A stretch of DNA of 5,845 bases from Armatimonadota bacterium. Lineage in GTDB: Bacteria > Armatimonadota > Zipacnadia > Zipacnadales > UBA11051. The translations under genes were made by a program, and so were the position numbers. Where the stretch lies: NCBI GenBank assembly GCA_030612305.1, contig JAUWOG010000170.1, positions 1-5,845 on the forward strand. Reading direction: 5' to 3'. Under the pieces are notes generated by a model. The model was not told where the DNA came from and did no database searches. It worked only from the letters and a program-made list of their open reading frames with translations. Positions 1 to 4,806 of the stretch are shown here, piece after piece (position 1 is the stretch's first letter; the number at the start of each line of letters is the position of its first letter).

Positions 1-82
1 CACTTGTCCACCACGCTCTCCTCTGACAGGCTTCAGAACCCCGCCCATCCCCCCCATGAGTGCCTGGACCCCGCCCAGTTCT

Positions 83-153
83 CTACTCGCGTAGGTCAGC
101 CTTCCACGCGTAGGCACTCACGTCTTCGCAGTGGGTTAGGCTTCCAGCCCGAC
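83..153 (-). repeat. Structured repeat element, copy A (short form)
   Basis: Read on the minus strand, this begins GTCGGGCTGGAAGC (153-140), identical to copy B at 3486-3499, and ends CTGACCTACGCGAGTAG (99-83), matching 15 of 17 bases of copy B's end at 3557-3573. The end folds as CTAC-GCGA-GTAG, a stem with a GNRA-type loop. GTCGG (153-149) can pair with CTGAC (99-95) using one G·U wobble, closing the element like the other copies. The interior is shorter and different: weak stems CACT/AGTG and GCCT/AGGC are possible. Homology with copy B rests on both ends matching. The function is unknown; it could be a structured RNA or a small mobile palindromic element. Confidence 0.7.
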
Positions 154-250
154 GCCCTGTTCTGGAACTGGAAGGCACTTATCCCCATCGCTGTTACGTA
201 AGGTCCTTTTAGTAAACATCTAGTAGTCGTAGTAGCAGGAGACGGGATTG

Positions 251-259
251 TGTGGATAA
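251..259 (-). promoter_or_regulatory. DnaA box, consensus (TTATCCACA on minus)
   Basis: An exact match to the strongest DnaA-box sequence, reading TTATCCACA on the minus strand. It sits 12 bases right of the TAG-trinucleotide run at 221-238 and 8 bases left of an inverted repeat. DnaA would bind here as the anchor for strand opening if the region is an origin. Confidence 0.6.
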
Positions 260-267
260 GCCTGCTT

Positions 268-293
268 GCCTCATCTGCCTGACGGGATGAGGC
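268..293. repeat. Perfect 8-bp inverted repeat beside the DnaA box
   Basis: GCCTCATC (268-275) and GATGAGGC (286-293) are perfect inverse complements around a 10-base spacer. No T-run follows on either strand, so it is unlikely to be a terminator. Its position next to the DnaA box makes a protein-binding palindrome or an origin hairpin possible, but nothing shows which. Confidence 0.5.
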
Positions 294-373
294 TGTTGAT
301 GACTCTGGGGATAGACGCACCAGCTTTCCCACATCTCCCACACGCACAATATCCCTCCACATTCTCACCAACC

Positions 374-382
374 TTATGCACA
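374..382 (+). promoter_or_regulatory. DnaA box, consensus (TTATGCACA)
   Basis: An exact match to the degenerate consensus TTATNCACA, in the orientation opposite to the box at 251-259. It is preceded by looser CCCACA and TCCACA sites between 325 and 361. Confidence 0.5.
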
Positions 383-524
383 CATTATCTTCAGCAAACC
401 CACATCGCTTTCCTGCTCTGACGGCCCTTGCTTTTCCTGGTGGCGCAATCGTAGTTTGCCCATTCGCCCATCAAAGTCCTCTTCCCGCGCAAGACACCGC
501 CGCGATGATTGCTGGCTGTCGTTC

Positions 525-554
525 TTGACCTTCCTATCCGGCAGGCTCTATAAT
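525..554 (+). promoter_or_regulatory. Sigma70-type promoter for the lipoprotein gene
   Basis: TTGACC (525-530, one mismatch to TTGACA) and a perfect TATAAT (549-554) are separated by 18 bases. Transcription would start near 561, giving a leader of about 138 bases before the ATG at 699. It is the best promoter match seen in the window and points the right way for the lipoprotein gene. Confidence 0.75.
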
Positions 555-576
555 GTTACGCCTGTAACCGACCGTC

Positions 577-602
577 GGCAACTGAGAACCGTCTCAGTTG
601 TC
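577..602 (+). promoter_or_regulatory. Leader hairpin/palindrome upstream of the lipoprotein gene
   Basis: CAACTGAGA (579-587) and TCTCAGTTG (592-600) form a perfect 9-bp stem with an ACCG loop, extendable by one G·U and one G-C pair. It starts about 16 bases after the predicted transcription start, so it would lie at the 5' end of the mRNA. No U-tract follows, which argues against a terminator. A 5' stabilising hairpin or a repressor operator just downstream of the promoter are both reasonable. Confidence 0.55.
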
Positions 603-683
603 TGACTTACTGTCTCGGCTGTTCACTCAGCTGACGGCGCGCTCGACTGACAGATGTTTCCTGCAGCGCATAACTCGCAAGTC

Positions 684-690
684 AAGGGAG
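684..690 (+). promoter_or_regulatory. Ribosome binding site fixing the lipoprotein start
   Basis: AAGGGAG ends 8 bases before the ATG at 699. This decides against an in-frame ATG at 654, which would put 15 hydrophilic residues in front of the signal peptide and lacks such a site. Confidence 0.75.
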
Positions 691-698
691 CCGGTGCA

Positions 699-1694
699 AT
701 GAGACTTCACACCAGACTGGGTATCTACATCCTGATAGCGTTGGTACTCAGCGTCCTCACCTTCATGGCGGGCTGTGGCGGAGGCGATGACAATATCATC
801 TTCCAGAACGTGTCGGAACGTGCCGCTTGGGGCACTCTCGGCAAAGTCGCCTTCGCGTCCTGGGGTGGAAATGAGATCCGCTACATATACTCGCTGCTCG
901 AAACCGGCGGCGGCATCACGCTGCTGACGTGGTCTGACAATGACGACGACTGGGCCGATGAGGGTGGAAAGCATCCGGCATATCGTCCCGATGGCGCCGT
1001 CATCGCGATGTCAGCGCGTCGTGGCGCTAACGATGGCATCTATACCATGGATGCCACGAATGGCGATCGGCTCGCCGCAGCCACACTCATCACCGCGCCT
1101 CCCAATGACGGTGCCGACACCATGCCGACCTGGTCCCCCGACTCCCAGACTATTGTCTTCGTCACCACTGAGACCACCGGCGACATGCAACTGGCGACTG
1201 TCGCACCTGACGGCACCGGCCGCGCGATCCTCCGCTCCGAGCCCGGCGTGGACCTGCTCTGGCCCAGTTACACTCGCGACGGCACCATGATCCTCTATGA
1301 GCGCAGAGCGCGGGGCGCCGAGCAGTCCGACATCTGGGCGTACGACGTAGCCGCCGCCACCTTCCAGGAGGTCCTCGCAACGCCCTTCGACGAGGGAGCG
1401 CCGGCTGCCGGACCGGGACAGATACCTGGCGGGCCTCCGGTCGTGCTCTTCCACTCCAACCGCCACAGTGTCAAGTACGACCTCTATGCTATGGACCTCG
1501 ACGTCGCGAACCTGCCTCTGGGCGATGCCGACGTCCGGGCGGTGACTCAGACCTCCCGCAGCGACGGCTACCCGATCTGGTCACCGGACGGAACACATGT
1601 CGGCTTCATCCGCGACCGCGAGCTCTGGACTATGGTCTGGACTGATGTCGAAGCTGATCGCGCCTACCTCCGCTTGACCCGCCGCTACAGGTAG
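699..1694 (+). CDS. PD40/TolB-like beta-propeller lipoprotein
   Basis: A predicted 331-residue exported lipoprotein. Residues 1-25 are a lipoprotein signal peptide: charged start (R2, R6), hydrophobic core (8-22) and lipobox F-M-A-G-C with the modified cysteine at 26, then a Gly/Asp-rich linker. The rest carries PD40 (WD40-like) propeller blades with the W/Y-x-x-D-G/S signature at about 93-104 (PAYRPDGAVIAM), 143-154 (PTWSPDSQTIVF), 189-200 (PSYTRDGTMILY) and 292-303 (PIWSPDGTHVGF). The 'write out each item, then print readings' pattern resembles the C-terminal domain of TolB, but the TolB N-terminal domain and Tol-Pal neighbours are absent, so it is not called tolB. No catalytic motif is visible. 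It probably acts at the cell envelope in binding or scaffolding. It is transcribed from its own promoter and closed by a terminator, so it seems monocistronic. Class call secure, role unknown. Confidence 0.85.
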   Translation: MRLHTRLGIYILIALVLSVLTFMAGCGGGDDNIIFQNVSERAAWGTLGKVAFASWGGNEIRYIYSLLETGGGITLLTWSDNDDDWADEGGKHPAYRPDGAVIAMSARRGANDGIYTMDATNGDRLAAATLITAPPNDGADTMPTWSPDSQTIVFVTTETTGDMQLATVAPDGTGRAILRSEPGVDLLWPSYTRDGTMILYERRARGAEQSDIWAYDVAAATFQEVLATPFDEGAPAAGPGQIPGGPPVVLFHSNRHSVKYDLYAMDLDVANLPLGDADVRAVTQTSRSDGYPIWSPDGTHVGFIRDRELWTMVWTDVEADRAYLRLTRRYR

Positions 1695-1721
1695 CCGTTC
1701 GCATCTCGACTGACAACTACC

Positions 1722-1770
1722 GGCGAAGGTTCAGACTGGGGCTGATGTCCCGTGTCGGCCTTCGCCTTTT
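1722..1770 (+). terminator. Likely terminator after the lipoprotein gene
   Basis: GGCGAAGG (1722-1729) and CCTTCGCC (1759-1766) form a perfect 8-bp GC-rich stem directly followed by TTTT (1767-1770). The 29-base loop is long for an intrinsic terminator but contains a smaller GGG/CCC stem, and the T-run is short. It lies 28 bases after the lipoprotein stop and 49 before the tatD start. Confidence 0.55.
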
Positions 1771-1805
1771 CGTCTCACGTTGTGTGCGGACGCAGAGCGT
1801 CCTCC

Positions 1806-1811
1806 AGGAGG
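1806..1811 (+). promoter_or_regulatory. Ribosome binding site fixing the tatD start
   Basis: AGGAGG, a full Shine-Dalgarno match, ends 7 bases before the ATG at 1819. An upstream in-frame start at 1780 would include this site inside the coding region and add 13 residues not expected in the family. Confidence 0.8.
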
Positions 1812-1818
1812 CCGACGA

Positions 1819-2616
1819 ATGCAGTCCACGGACCTGGCGCTGATAGACACCCATTGCCATTTCAACCTTCCCCAGTTCGCCCCTGACTACCCCGACGCCG
1901 TGCGCCGGGCGGAGGACGCCGGCATCAGCGACATGATCGTGGTCGGATGCGACCTCGGCTCCAGCCGCCTGGCAGTCGAGATGGCGCAGAAGTACGACTG
2001 CCTCTGGGCAGCGGTCGGCATCCATCCCTGCGACGCTCAGGACGCCACTGCCGAGGCGATGGCACAGCTAGCGGAGCTTGCCGCCCGGCCCGAAGTCGTC
2101 GCCATCGGCGAAGGCGGGCTGGATTTCGTCTGCGAAGGCGGCCCAGCGCCCGACATCCAAGCCGCCGCCTTCGAGCGCTTCATCGCACTCGCCGCGCAAC
2201 TCGACAAGGCGTTCATCATCCACAGCCGCAAGGGCGCCACCGACGAGGCGGTTCTCGATCTGCGCGCCCGCACCAGGACACCCGACCAGCGAGTCGTGCG
2301 CCACTGCTTCGTCGGCGACGCGGCGCTGCTGGACCGCTACCTCGAATGCGGATGCTTCATCAGCTTCGCGGCCAACGTGACCTATCCGCCGAATCACGCC
2401 CTGCGCGAGGCGGTCGCAGCCGTTCCCTCCGAGCGCATCGTACTCGAGACCGACTGCCCGGGCCTGCCGCCGCAAAGCCATCGCGGCAAGCGCAACGAGC
2501 CGGCGCTCATGCCCGAAATGGCCCGCAAAATCGCCGAAATACGCGGCACGACCCTCGCGGAAATCGCCGCTCTGACCACCCGGAATGCCCGCCAACTCTA
2601 CGCTCTCGACACCTGA
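1819..2616 (+). CDS. tatD: TatD-family metal-dependent hydrolase (DNase)
   Basis: A 265-residue protein of the amidohydrolase-like TIM-barrel TatD family, cytoplasmic nucleases that use divalent metals; E. coli TatD is a 3'-5' exonuclease linked to DNA repair. Visible motifs in order: DTHCH (10-14, metal ligands H12 and H14), GIHP (67-70), GEGGLDF (97-103, metal-bridging E98), IIHSR (133-137, H135), RHCFVGD (161-167, H162) and LETDCP (209-214, catalytic D212). All metal ligands are present and the length is normal (about 255-265). The C-terminal helix region ending TTRNARQLYAL is typical. Differences from common sequences are GEGG for GEIG and TDCP for TDAP, both mild. No promoter of its own is obvious after the terminator, so read-through from the lipoprotein gene is possible. 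The exact paralogue (TatD, YcfH or YjjV type) cannot be told. Confidence 0.92.
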   Translation: MQSTDLALIDTHCHFNLPQFAPDYPDAVRRAEDAGISDMIVVGCDLGSSRLAVEMAQKYDCLWAAVGIHPCDAQDATAEAMAQLAELAARPEVVAIGEGGLDFVCEGGPAPDIQAAAFERFIALAAQLDKAFIIHSRKGATDEAVLDLRARTRTPDQRVVRHCFVGDAALLDRYLECGCFISFAANVTYPPNHALREAVAAVPSERIVLETDCPGLPPQSHRGKRNEPALMPEMARKIAEIRGTTLAEIAALTTRNARQLYALDT

Positions 2617-2929
2617 CTTATCAAGATTTCCACACGGTTTCCCACATTCGCTCCAGACTACTCGTATCAGAGTGCCGCGCAGGCTGGCAACCCCACTTTT
2701 CCACACTTTCCACAGGATACTCCACAACGTTTTCACCGTTATCCACAAGTACCTCATTTGCATTAGCCCTGCTGCCGGCGAGCCTCGTGACAACGGAAGC
2801 AGCCCACAGCACTTTTCCACAATTCCCTCATGGGTTTTCCACAGCACTTTTCCACAATAGCCACAGGAAGCTACCTCATTGTGGCGCATTGCCCCGAAAT
2901 ACGCTCGCCGGCGCCGACTTATCAACATT
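2617..2929 (+). repeat. Array of DnaA-box-like TTTTCCACA/TTATCCACA sites
   Basis: A gene-free, C-rich stretch beginning right after the tatD stop. Exact TTTTCCACA occurs four times (2697-2705, 2813-2821, 2835-2843, 2848-2856) and consensus TTATCCACA once (2739-2747). Looser members are ATTTCCACA (2626-2634), TTTCCCACA (2638-2646), CTTTCCACA (2706-2714), TACTCCACA (2718-2726), ATAGCCACA (2857-2865) and TTATCAACA (2919-2927). All point the same way. GCACTTTTCCACAAT is repeated at 2809-2823 and 2844-2858. The array is flanked by a near-identical direct repeat GACTTATCAAGATT (2615-2628) and GACTTATCAACATT (2916-2929). Spacing is irregular, unlike CRISPR. DnaA binding is the natural reading, as an origin half or a DnaA-titration site; another factor recognising TTTTCCACA is the alternative. 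Confidence 0.65.
2739..2747 (+). promoter_or_regulatory. DnaA box, consensus (TTATCCACA)
   Basis: An exact match to the strongest DnaA-box sequence in the centre of the array of TTTTCCACA-type sites, in the same orientation as they are. Confidence 0.6.
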
Positions 2930-2965
2930 CCGGACCTCCCCGAAACGCCACGAAGCCCGTATTTT

Positions 2966-3440
2966 CAGGGGCTGAGGTGATGTCGCGAGAAGCCGCGCGA
3001 GGCAGCGCATTCGCAGCGAGGGAACCGTCCGCGCAAGGCGCGATAGGGGAGAGGGCTCGGGCGCAGAATCCGCCTCGCCCGGCGACCGCTCGCCGAAGTG
3101 ACCCCAAGGGTCCAGATTGCCCGTAGCGTGGTCTGGGCGATGCGGGACCAGGGCTTTTGCGACGAGGCCCTACCCCTCAAGAAAGCCTGTCGGCGCGGGG
3201 CTGCTGGAGACGAAAAGCGTCGGAGGCTTGGACCCCAGCGGGTCAGCGGTGGCGTGTACCAGAAGAAGGGGATGGTATTTTGGGGCGGGACGCAAGCAGC
3301 GCGTTAGGCTCCTGACCCCTGTGGGATTTCAGGGCGGGGAAAGGCCCAACCTCCCAACCCCGGGAACCAAACTTGTACAAGCCCATGTCAGGCCCTGAGG
3401 CCGCGCGGCTCCAACCCCCGAGGTGACCCTTGCAGCTCTC
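2966..3440 (+). other. G-rich, hairpin-rich gene-free segment; possible non-coding RNA
   Basis: About 475 bases with no convincing protein on either strand. The plus strand turns G-rich here (3241-3300: 27 G, 10 C). Possible hairpins: CGCGC-AAG-GCGCG (3030-3042), CGGCGA-CCGC-TCGCCG (3080-3095), GACCC-CAA-GGGTC (3100-3112) and GACG-AAAAG-CGTC (3209-3221), the last inside AAGCCT/AGGCTT (3183-3188, 3224-3229). Longer pairings are GGGTCCA (3108-3114) with TGGACCC (3229-3235) and CAGGGG (2966-2971) with CCCCTG (3316-3321). GC-rich DNA makes such stems easily, so this is suggestive only. I see no RNase P, tmRNA, SRP or rRNA signatures, no promoter and no clear ends. Confidence 0.3.
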
Positions 3441-3485
3441 GCCCGAGCCCGACCCCGAATTGTTCACAAAGCGATTGATGCAAGA

Positions 3486-3573
3486 GTCGGGCTGGAAGCT
3501 GAGAACGCCGAACGAAGCGTTCTCACTTGAGCCCTGCAAACAACGCAGAGCTCAAGCCGACCTACGCGGGTAG
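3486..3573 (+). repeat. Structured repeat element, copy B
   Basis: An 88-base element that folds as a closed multi-stem unit. GTCGG (3486-3490) pairs with CCGAC (3557-3561). Then comes the conserved GGCTGGAAGC segment, hairpin 1 (TGAGAACGC 3500-3508 with GCGTTCTCA 3517-3525, 9 bp) and hairpin 2 (CTTGAGC 3526-3532 with GCTCAAG 3550-3556, a C·A mismatch, CTGC/GCAG, loop AAACAAC 3538-3544). It ends with a CTAC-GCGG-GTAG hairpin (3562-3573). Copy C keeps the same architecture with different stem bases. It lies 6 bases beyond the hisF stop, so it would be in the hisF 3' end in antisense orientation. No U-tract follows either way, so it is not a standard terminator. Confidence 0.75.
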
Positions 3574-3579
3574 TCCAGA

Positions 3580-4371
3580 TTAGAGCCGCACCGGGATGCC
3601 GCGGGCGGCGAGGTCGCGTTTCACCTCGCCGACGGTCGTCTGGCCGAAGTGGAAAATGCTCGCGGCGAGCACCGCGTCGGCGCGGCCGACTGTCAGCGCC
3701 TCGTACATGTGATCGGCATTCCCCGCGCCGCCGGAGGCAATCACCGGGATGCCGACTCGCTCCGAGATGCGCCGCAACAACTCGATGTCATAGCCGCTAG
3801 TCGTGCCGTCGGCATCCATGGAGGTGACAAGCAGCTCGCCGGCTCCGCGCTCGGCGGCCTCGACCGCCCATTCCAGCGCATCGAGTTCCGTCATGTTGCG
3901 GCCGCCGTAAGTCGCCACCTTCCAGGTGATGTCGGCGTCCGGGTCGTGGCCGAGGTCATCAGCCGGCACCACGCGCCTCGCATCAATTGCGATGACGATG
4001 CACTGGTTGCCGAAGCGCGAAGCGGCCTCATTGATGAGGTCGGGATTCTGTATCGCCGCGGTGTTGATGGCGGTCTTGTCAGCGCCTGCGCGCAGCAGTT
4101 GCTGGATGTCCTCGACCGCGCGCGTGCCGCCGCCGACAGTGAAGGGAATGAAGACCTGCTCGGCGGCGCGGCGGACGATGTCGAGCATCGTCGGGCGGTG
4201 GTCAACCGAGGCGGTGATGTCGAGGAAGGCCAGTTCGTCAGCGCCCTGGCGGTCGTATTCCGCCGCCGCCTCGACCGGGTCGCCGGCATCAATGAGGTCC
4301 ACGAACTGGACGCCCTTGACGACGCGCCCCTCGGTGACGTCGAGGCATGGGATGATTCTCTTTGCCAGCAT
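3580..4371 (-). CDS. hisF: Imidazole glycerol phosphate synthase, cyclase subunit HisF
   Basis: A 263-residue (beta/alpha)8 barrel enzyme of histidine synthesis. With HisH-derived ammonia it converts PRFAR to imidazole glycerol phosphate and AICAR in the cytoplasm. The N-terminus MLAKRIIPCLDV is diagnostic, with catalytic D11; the second catalytic aspartate is D130 in VIAIDA. Phosphate-binding loops appear as TVGGGTR (78-84) and IASGGAG (211-217), and TSMDADGT spans 183-190. The segment 131-157 after D130 is longer than in the shortest family members but lies where length varies. The start at 4371 gives the usual N-terminus; a GTG three codons upstream is possible, and no strong Shine-Dalgarno is visible. 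The frame stays open further upstream, but that extension shows no HisF homology. hisH, hisA and hisI are not adjacent here, so the gene looks detached from a compact his operon. Confidence 0.96.
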   Translation of the reverse strand: MLAKRIIPCLDVTEGRVVKGVQFVDLIDAGDPVEAAAEYDRQGADELAFLDITASVDHRPTMLDIVRRAAEQVFIPFTVGGGTRAVEDIQQLLRAGADKTAINTAAIQNPDLINEAASRFGNQCIVIAIDARRVVPADDLGHDPDADITWKVATYGGRNMTELDALEWAVEAAERGAGELLVTSMDADGTTSGYDIELLRRISERVGIPVIASGGAGNADHMYEALTVGRADAVLAASIFHFGQTTVGEVKRDLAARGIPVRL

Positions 4372-4638
4372 GTGGATCACGCTCGTTTCTTGTGACGTGC
4401 CGCGGGCGGACGCTGTGAGCTGATACGACGCCAGGACGGCAAAGGTAACGGCGCTTCTGTGATGTTGCGCGAACCTGTGGCACTGGTAGCGCTGCTGCCA
4501 ATAGCCTTGCTGCCAATCCGGACTATTCATGAGTGCGATCGCACACGCGGCAGGAACTGACAGGCAGACCGCTTGCGGGTGGGTACAGCCGGTTCTGCCA
4601 GGTAGCGCGAAATGACAGCCTGCAATTATGCGAACCGA
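4372..4638 (-). other. Region upstream of hisF
   Basis: About 270 bases before hisF with no gene. It holds a direct repeat of GCTGCCAAT (4494-4502 and 4509-4517, 15 bases apart; TTGGCA on the minus strand could be a -35 element) and a perfect 12-base palindrome GTGCGATCGCAC (4533-4544), whose core GCGATCGC equals the cyanobacterial HIP1 octamer but occurs only once here. I find no convincing -10 element on the minus strand, so the hisF promoter is not located. Confidence 0.5.
4494..4517 (-). promoter_or_regulatory. Direct repeat upstream of hisF, possible operator
   Basis: GCTGCCAAT occurs twice with a 15-base period (4494-4502, 4509-4517), about 125-145 bases upstream of the hisF ATG. A 15-base period places the copies on roughly opposite faces of the helix. 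It may be a regulator site or chance. Confidence 0.25.
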
Positions 4639-4743
4639 CTCGGGCTGGAAGCGGAGAATGGGACAAGCTATGCTTGTTCCATTCTCACCTGAGCGCGGCA
4701 AACGACGCCACGCTCAGGCCGAGCCACCCATTGATAAATGGTG
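4639..4743 (+). repeat. Structured repeat element, copy C (long form)
   Basis: This has the same plan as copy B. CTCGG (4639-4643) pairs with CCGAG (4719-4723), whereas copy B has GTCGG/CCGAC, a compensated change. GGCTGGAAGC follows (4643-4652). Hairpin 1 is a 15-bp stem (4654-4668 with 4672-4686, one G·T) beginning GAGAA and ending TTCTC as in copy B, with different distal pairs. Hairpin 2 is CCTGAGCG/CGCTCAGG (4688-4695, 4711-4718), the same C·A mismatch (4696, 4710), GGC/GCC and loop AAACGAC (4700-4706). A last hairpin CCATT-GATA-AATGG (4728-4741) replaces the CTAC/GTAG one. It lies between the SIS gene and hisF, antisense to both. Confidence 0.75.
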
Positions 4744-4779
4744 CGACCCAAAACGTACGGATCAAACTCAAGCGCCTCG

Positions 4780-4796
4780 CTCCTGCAATTCAGGAG
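4780..4796 (-). terminator. Small hairpin after the SIS gene; weak terminator candidate
   Basis: CTCCTG (4780-4785) and CAGGAG (4791-4796) form a 6-bp stem with a 5-base A/T-rich loop, 10 bases beyond the SIS gene stop. No T-run follows on the minus strand, so intrinsic termination is doubtful. Confidence 0.25.
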
Positions 4797-4806
4797 TAAC
4801 AGTGTA

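Larger units (their letters stand above)
179..382. other. Candidate DnaA-binding and unwinding site (possible origin part)
   Basis: Two consensus DnaA boxes (TTATNCACA) lie 115 bases apart: TGTGGATAA at 251-259 (reverse) and TTATGCACA at 374-382 (forward). Weaker relatives are TTATCCCCA (179-187), TTTCCCACA (325-333) and TCTCCCACA (334-342). Just left of the reverse box is TAGTAGTCGTAGTAGCAG (221-238), a trinucleotide run resembling the DnaA-trio of bacterial basal origins, separated from the box by a GC-containing spacer. To its left is the most A/T-rich patch in this region (about 193-222). The order A/T patch, TAG trios, GC spacer, DnaA box is what the DnaA-trio model describes. That this is an origin is inference: no dnaA, dnaN, rpmH or parAB is in the window. 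Confidence 0.5.
1..698. other. Gene-free region left of the lipoprotein gene
   Basis: No reading frame here looks like a real protein: the frames on both strands are short, overlap each other and lack recognisable motifs. The stretch holds a structured repeat copy (83-153, minus), a 10-base direct repeat ACCCCGCCCA (38-47 and 68-77, 30 bases apart), DnaA-box-like sites with TAG trinucleotides (179-382), an 8-bp inverted repeat (268-293), and the promoter and leader of the lipoprotein gene (525-698). Positions about 400-520 show nothing I can interpret. A plus-strand gene may end just left of the window, but none of it is visible. Confidence 0.75.

Noticed and set aside
654..698. Upstream ATG for the lipoprotein
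   Set aside because: It would bury the signal peptide behind 15 hydrophilic residues; AAGGGAG is correctly placed for the ATG at 699.
2068..2928. Minus-strand open frame of 286 codons over tatD and the DnaA-box array
   Set aside because: It is mostly antisense to tatD, and its N-terminal part is just translated TTTTCCACA repeats; no domain or ribosome binding site seen.
2617..2929. CRISPR-like array
   Set aside because: The repeat unit is only about 9 bases, spacing varies from a few to over 60 bases, and there is no uniform spacer length or cas gene.
2968..2975. GGGGCTGA, the usual 5' end of tmRNA
   Set aside because: It is not followed by the conserved TTCGACGG segment, there is no tag reading frame, and no tRNA-like 3' end with CCA is found within 400 bases.
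3011..3330. RNase P RNA in the G-rich segment (GAGGGAACCGTCC looked similar to GAGGAAAGTCC)
   Set aside because: The conserved AAAG of P4 is missing and there is no ACAGAA / CGGCTTA partner segment downstream.
3649..4395. Long plus-strand open frame antisense to hisF
   Set aside because: It is the complement of a certain hisF gene in high-GC DNA, where antisense frames stay open by codon bias; no start signal or motif.
4533..4544. GTGCGATCGCAC as a sign of a cyanobacterial genome (HIP1 core)
   Set aside because: Only one copy is seen in 5.8 kb; HIP1-rich genomes carry several over such a length.
4372..4701. N-terminal extension of hisF in the same open frame
   Set aside because: The extra residues have no HisF similarity, overlap repeat copy C, and HisF proteins start at the MLAKRIIPCLDV segment.
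3486..4743. Integron attC sites, because structured repeats lie after genes
   Set aside because: The RYYYAAC and GTTRRRY core sites are absent, the neighbours are housekeeping genes, and the elements lie antisense to them.
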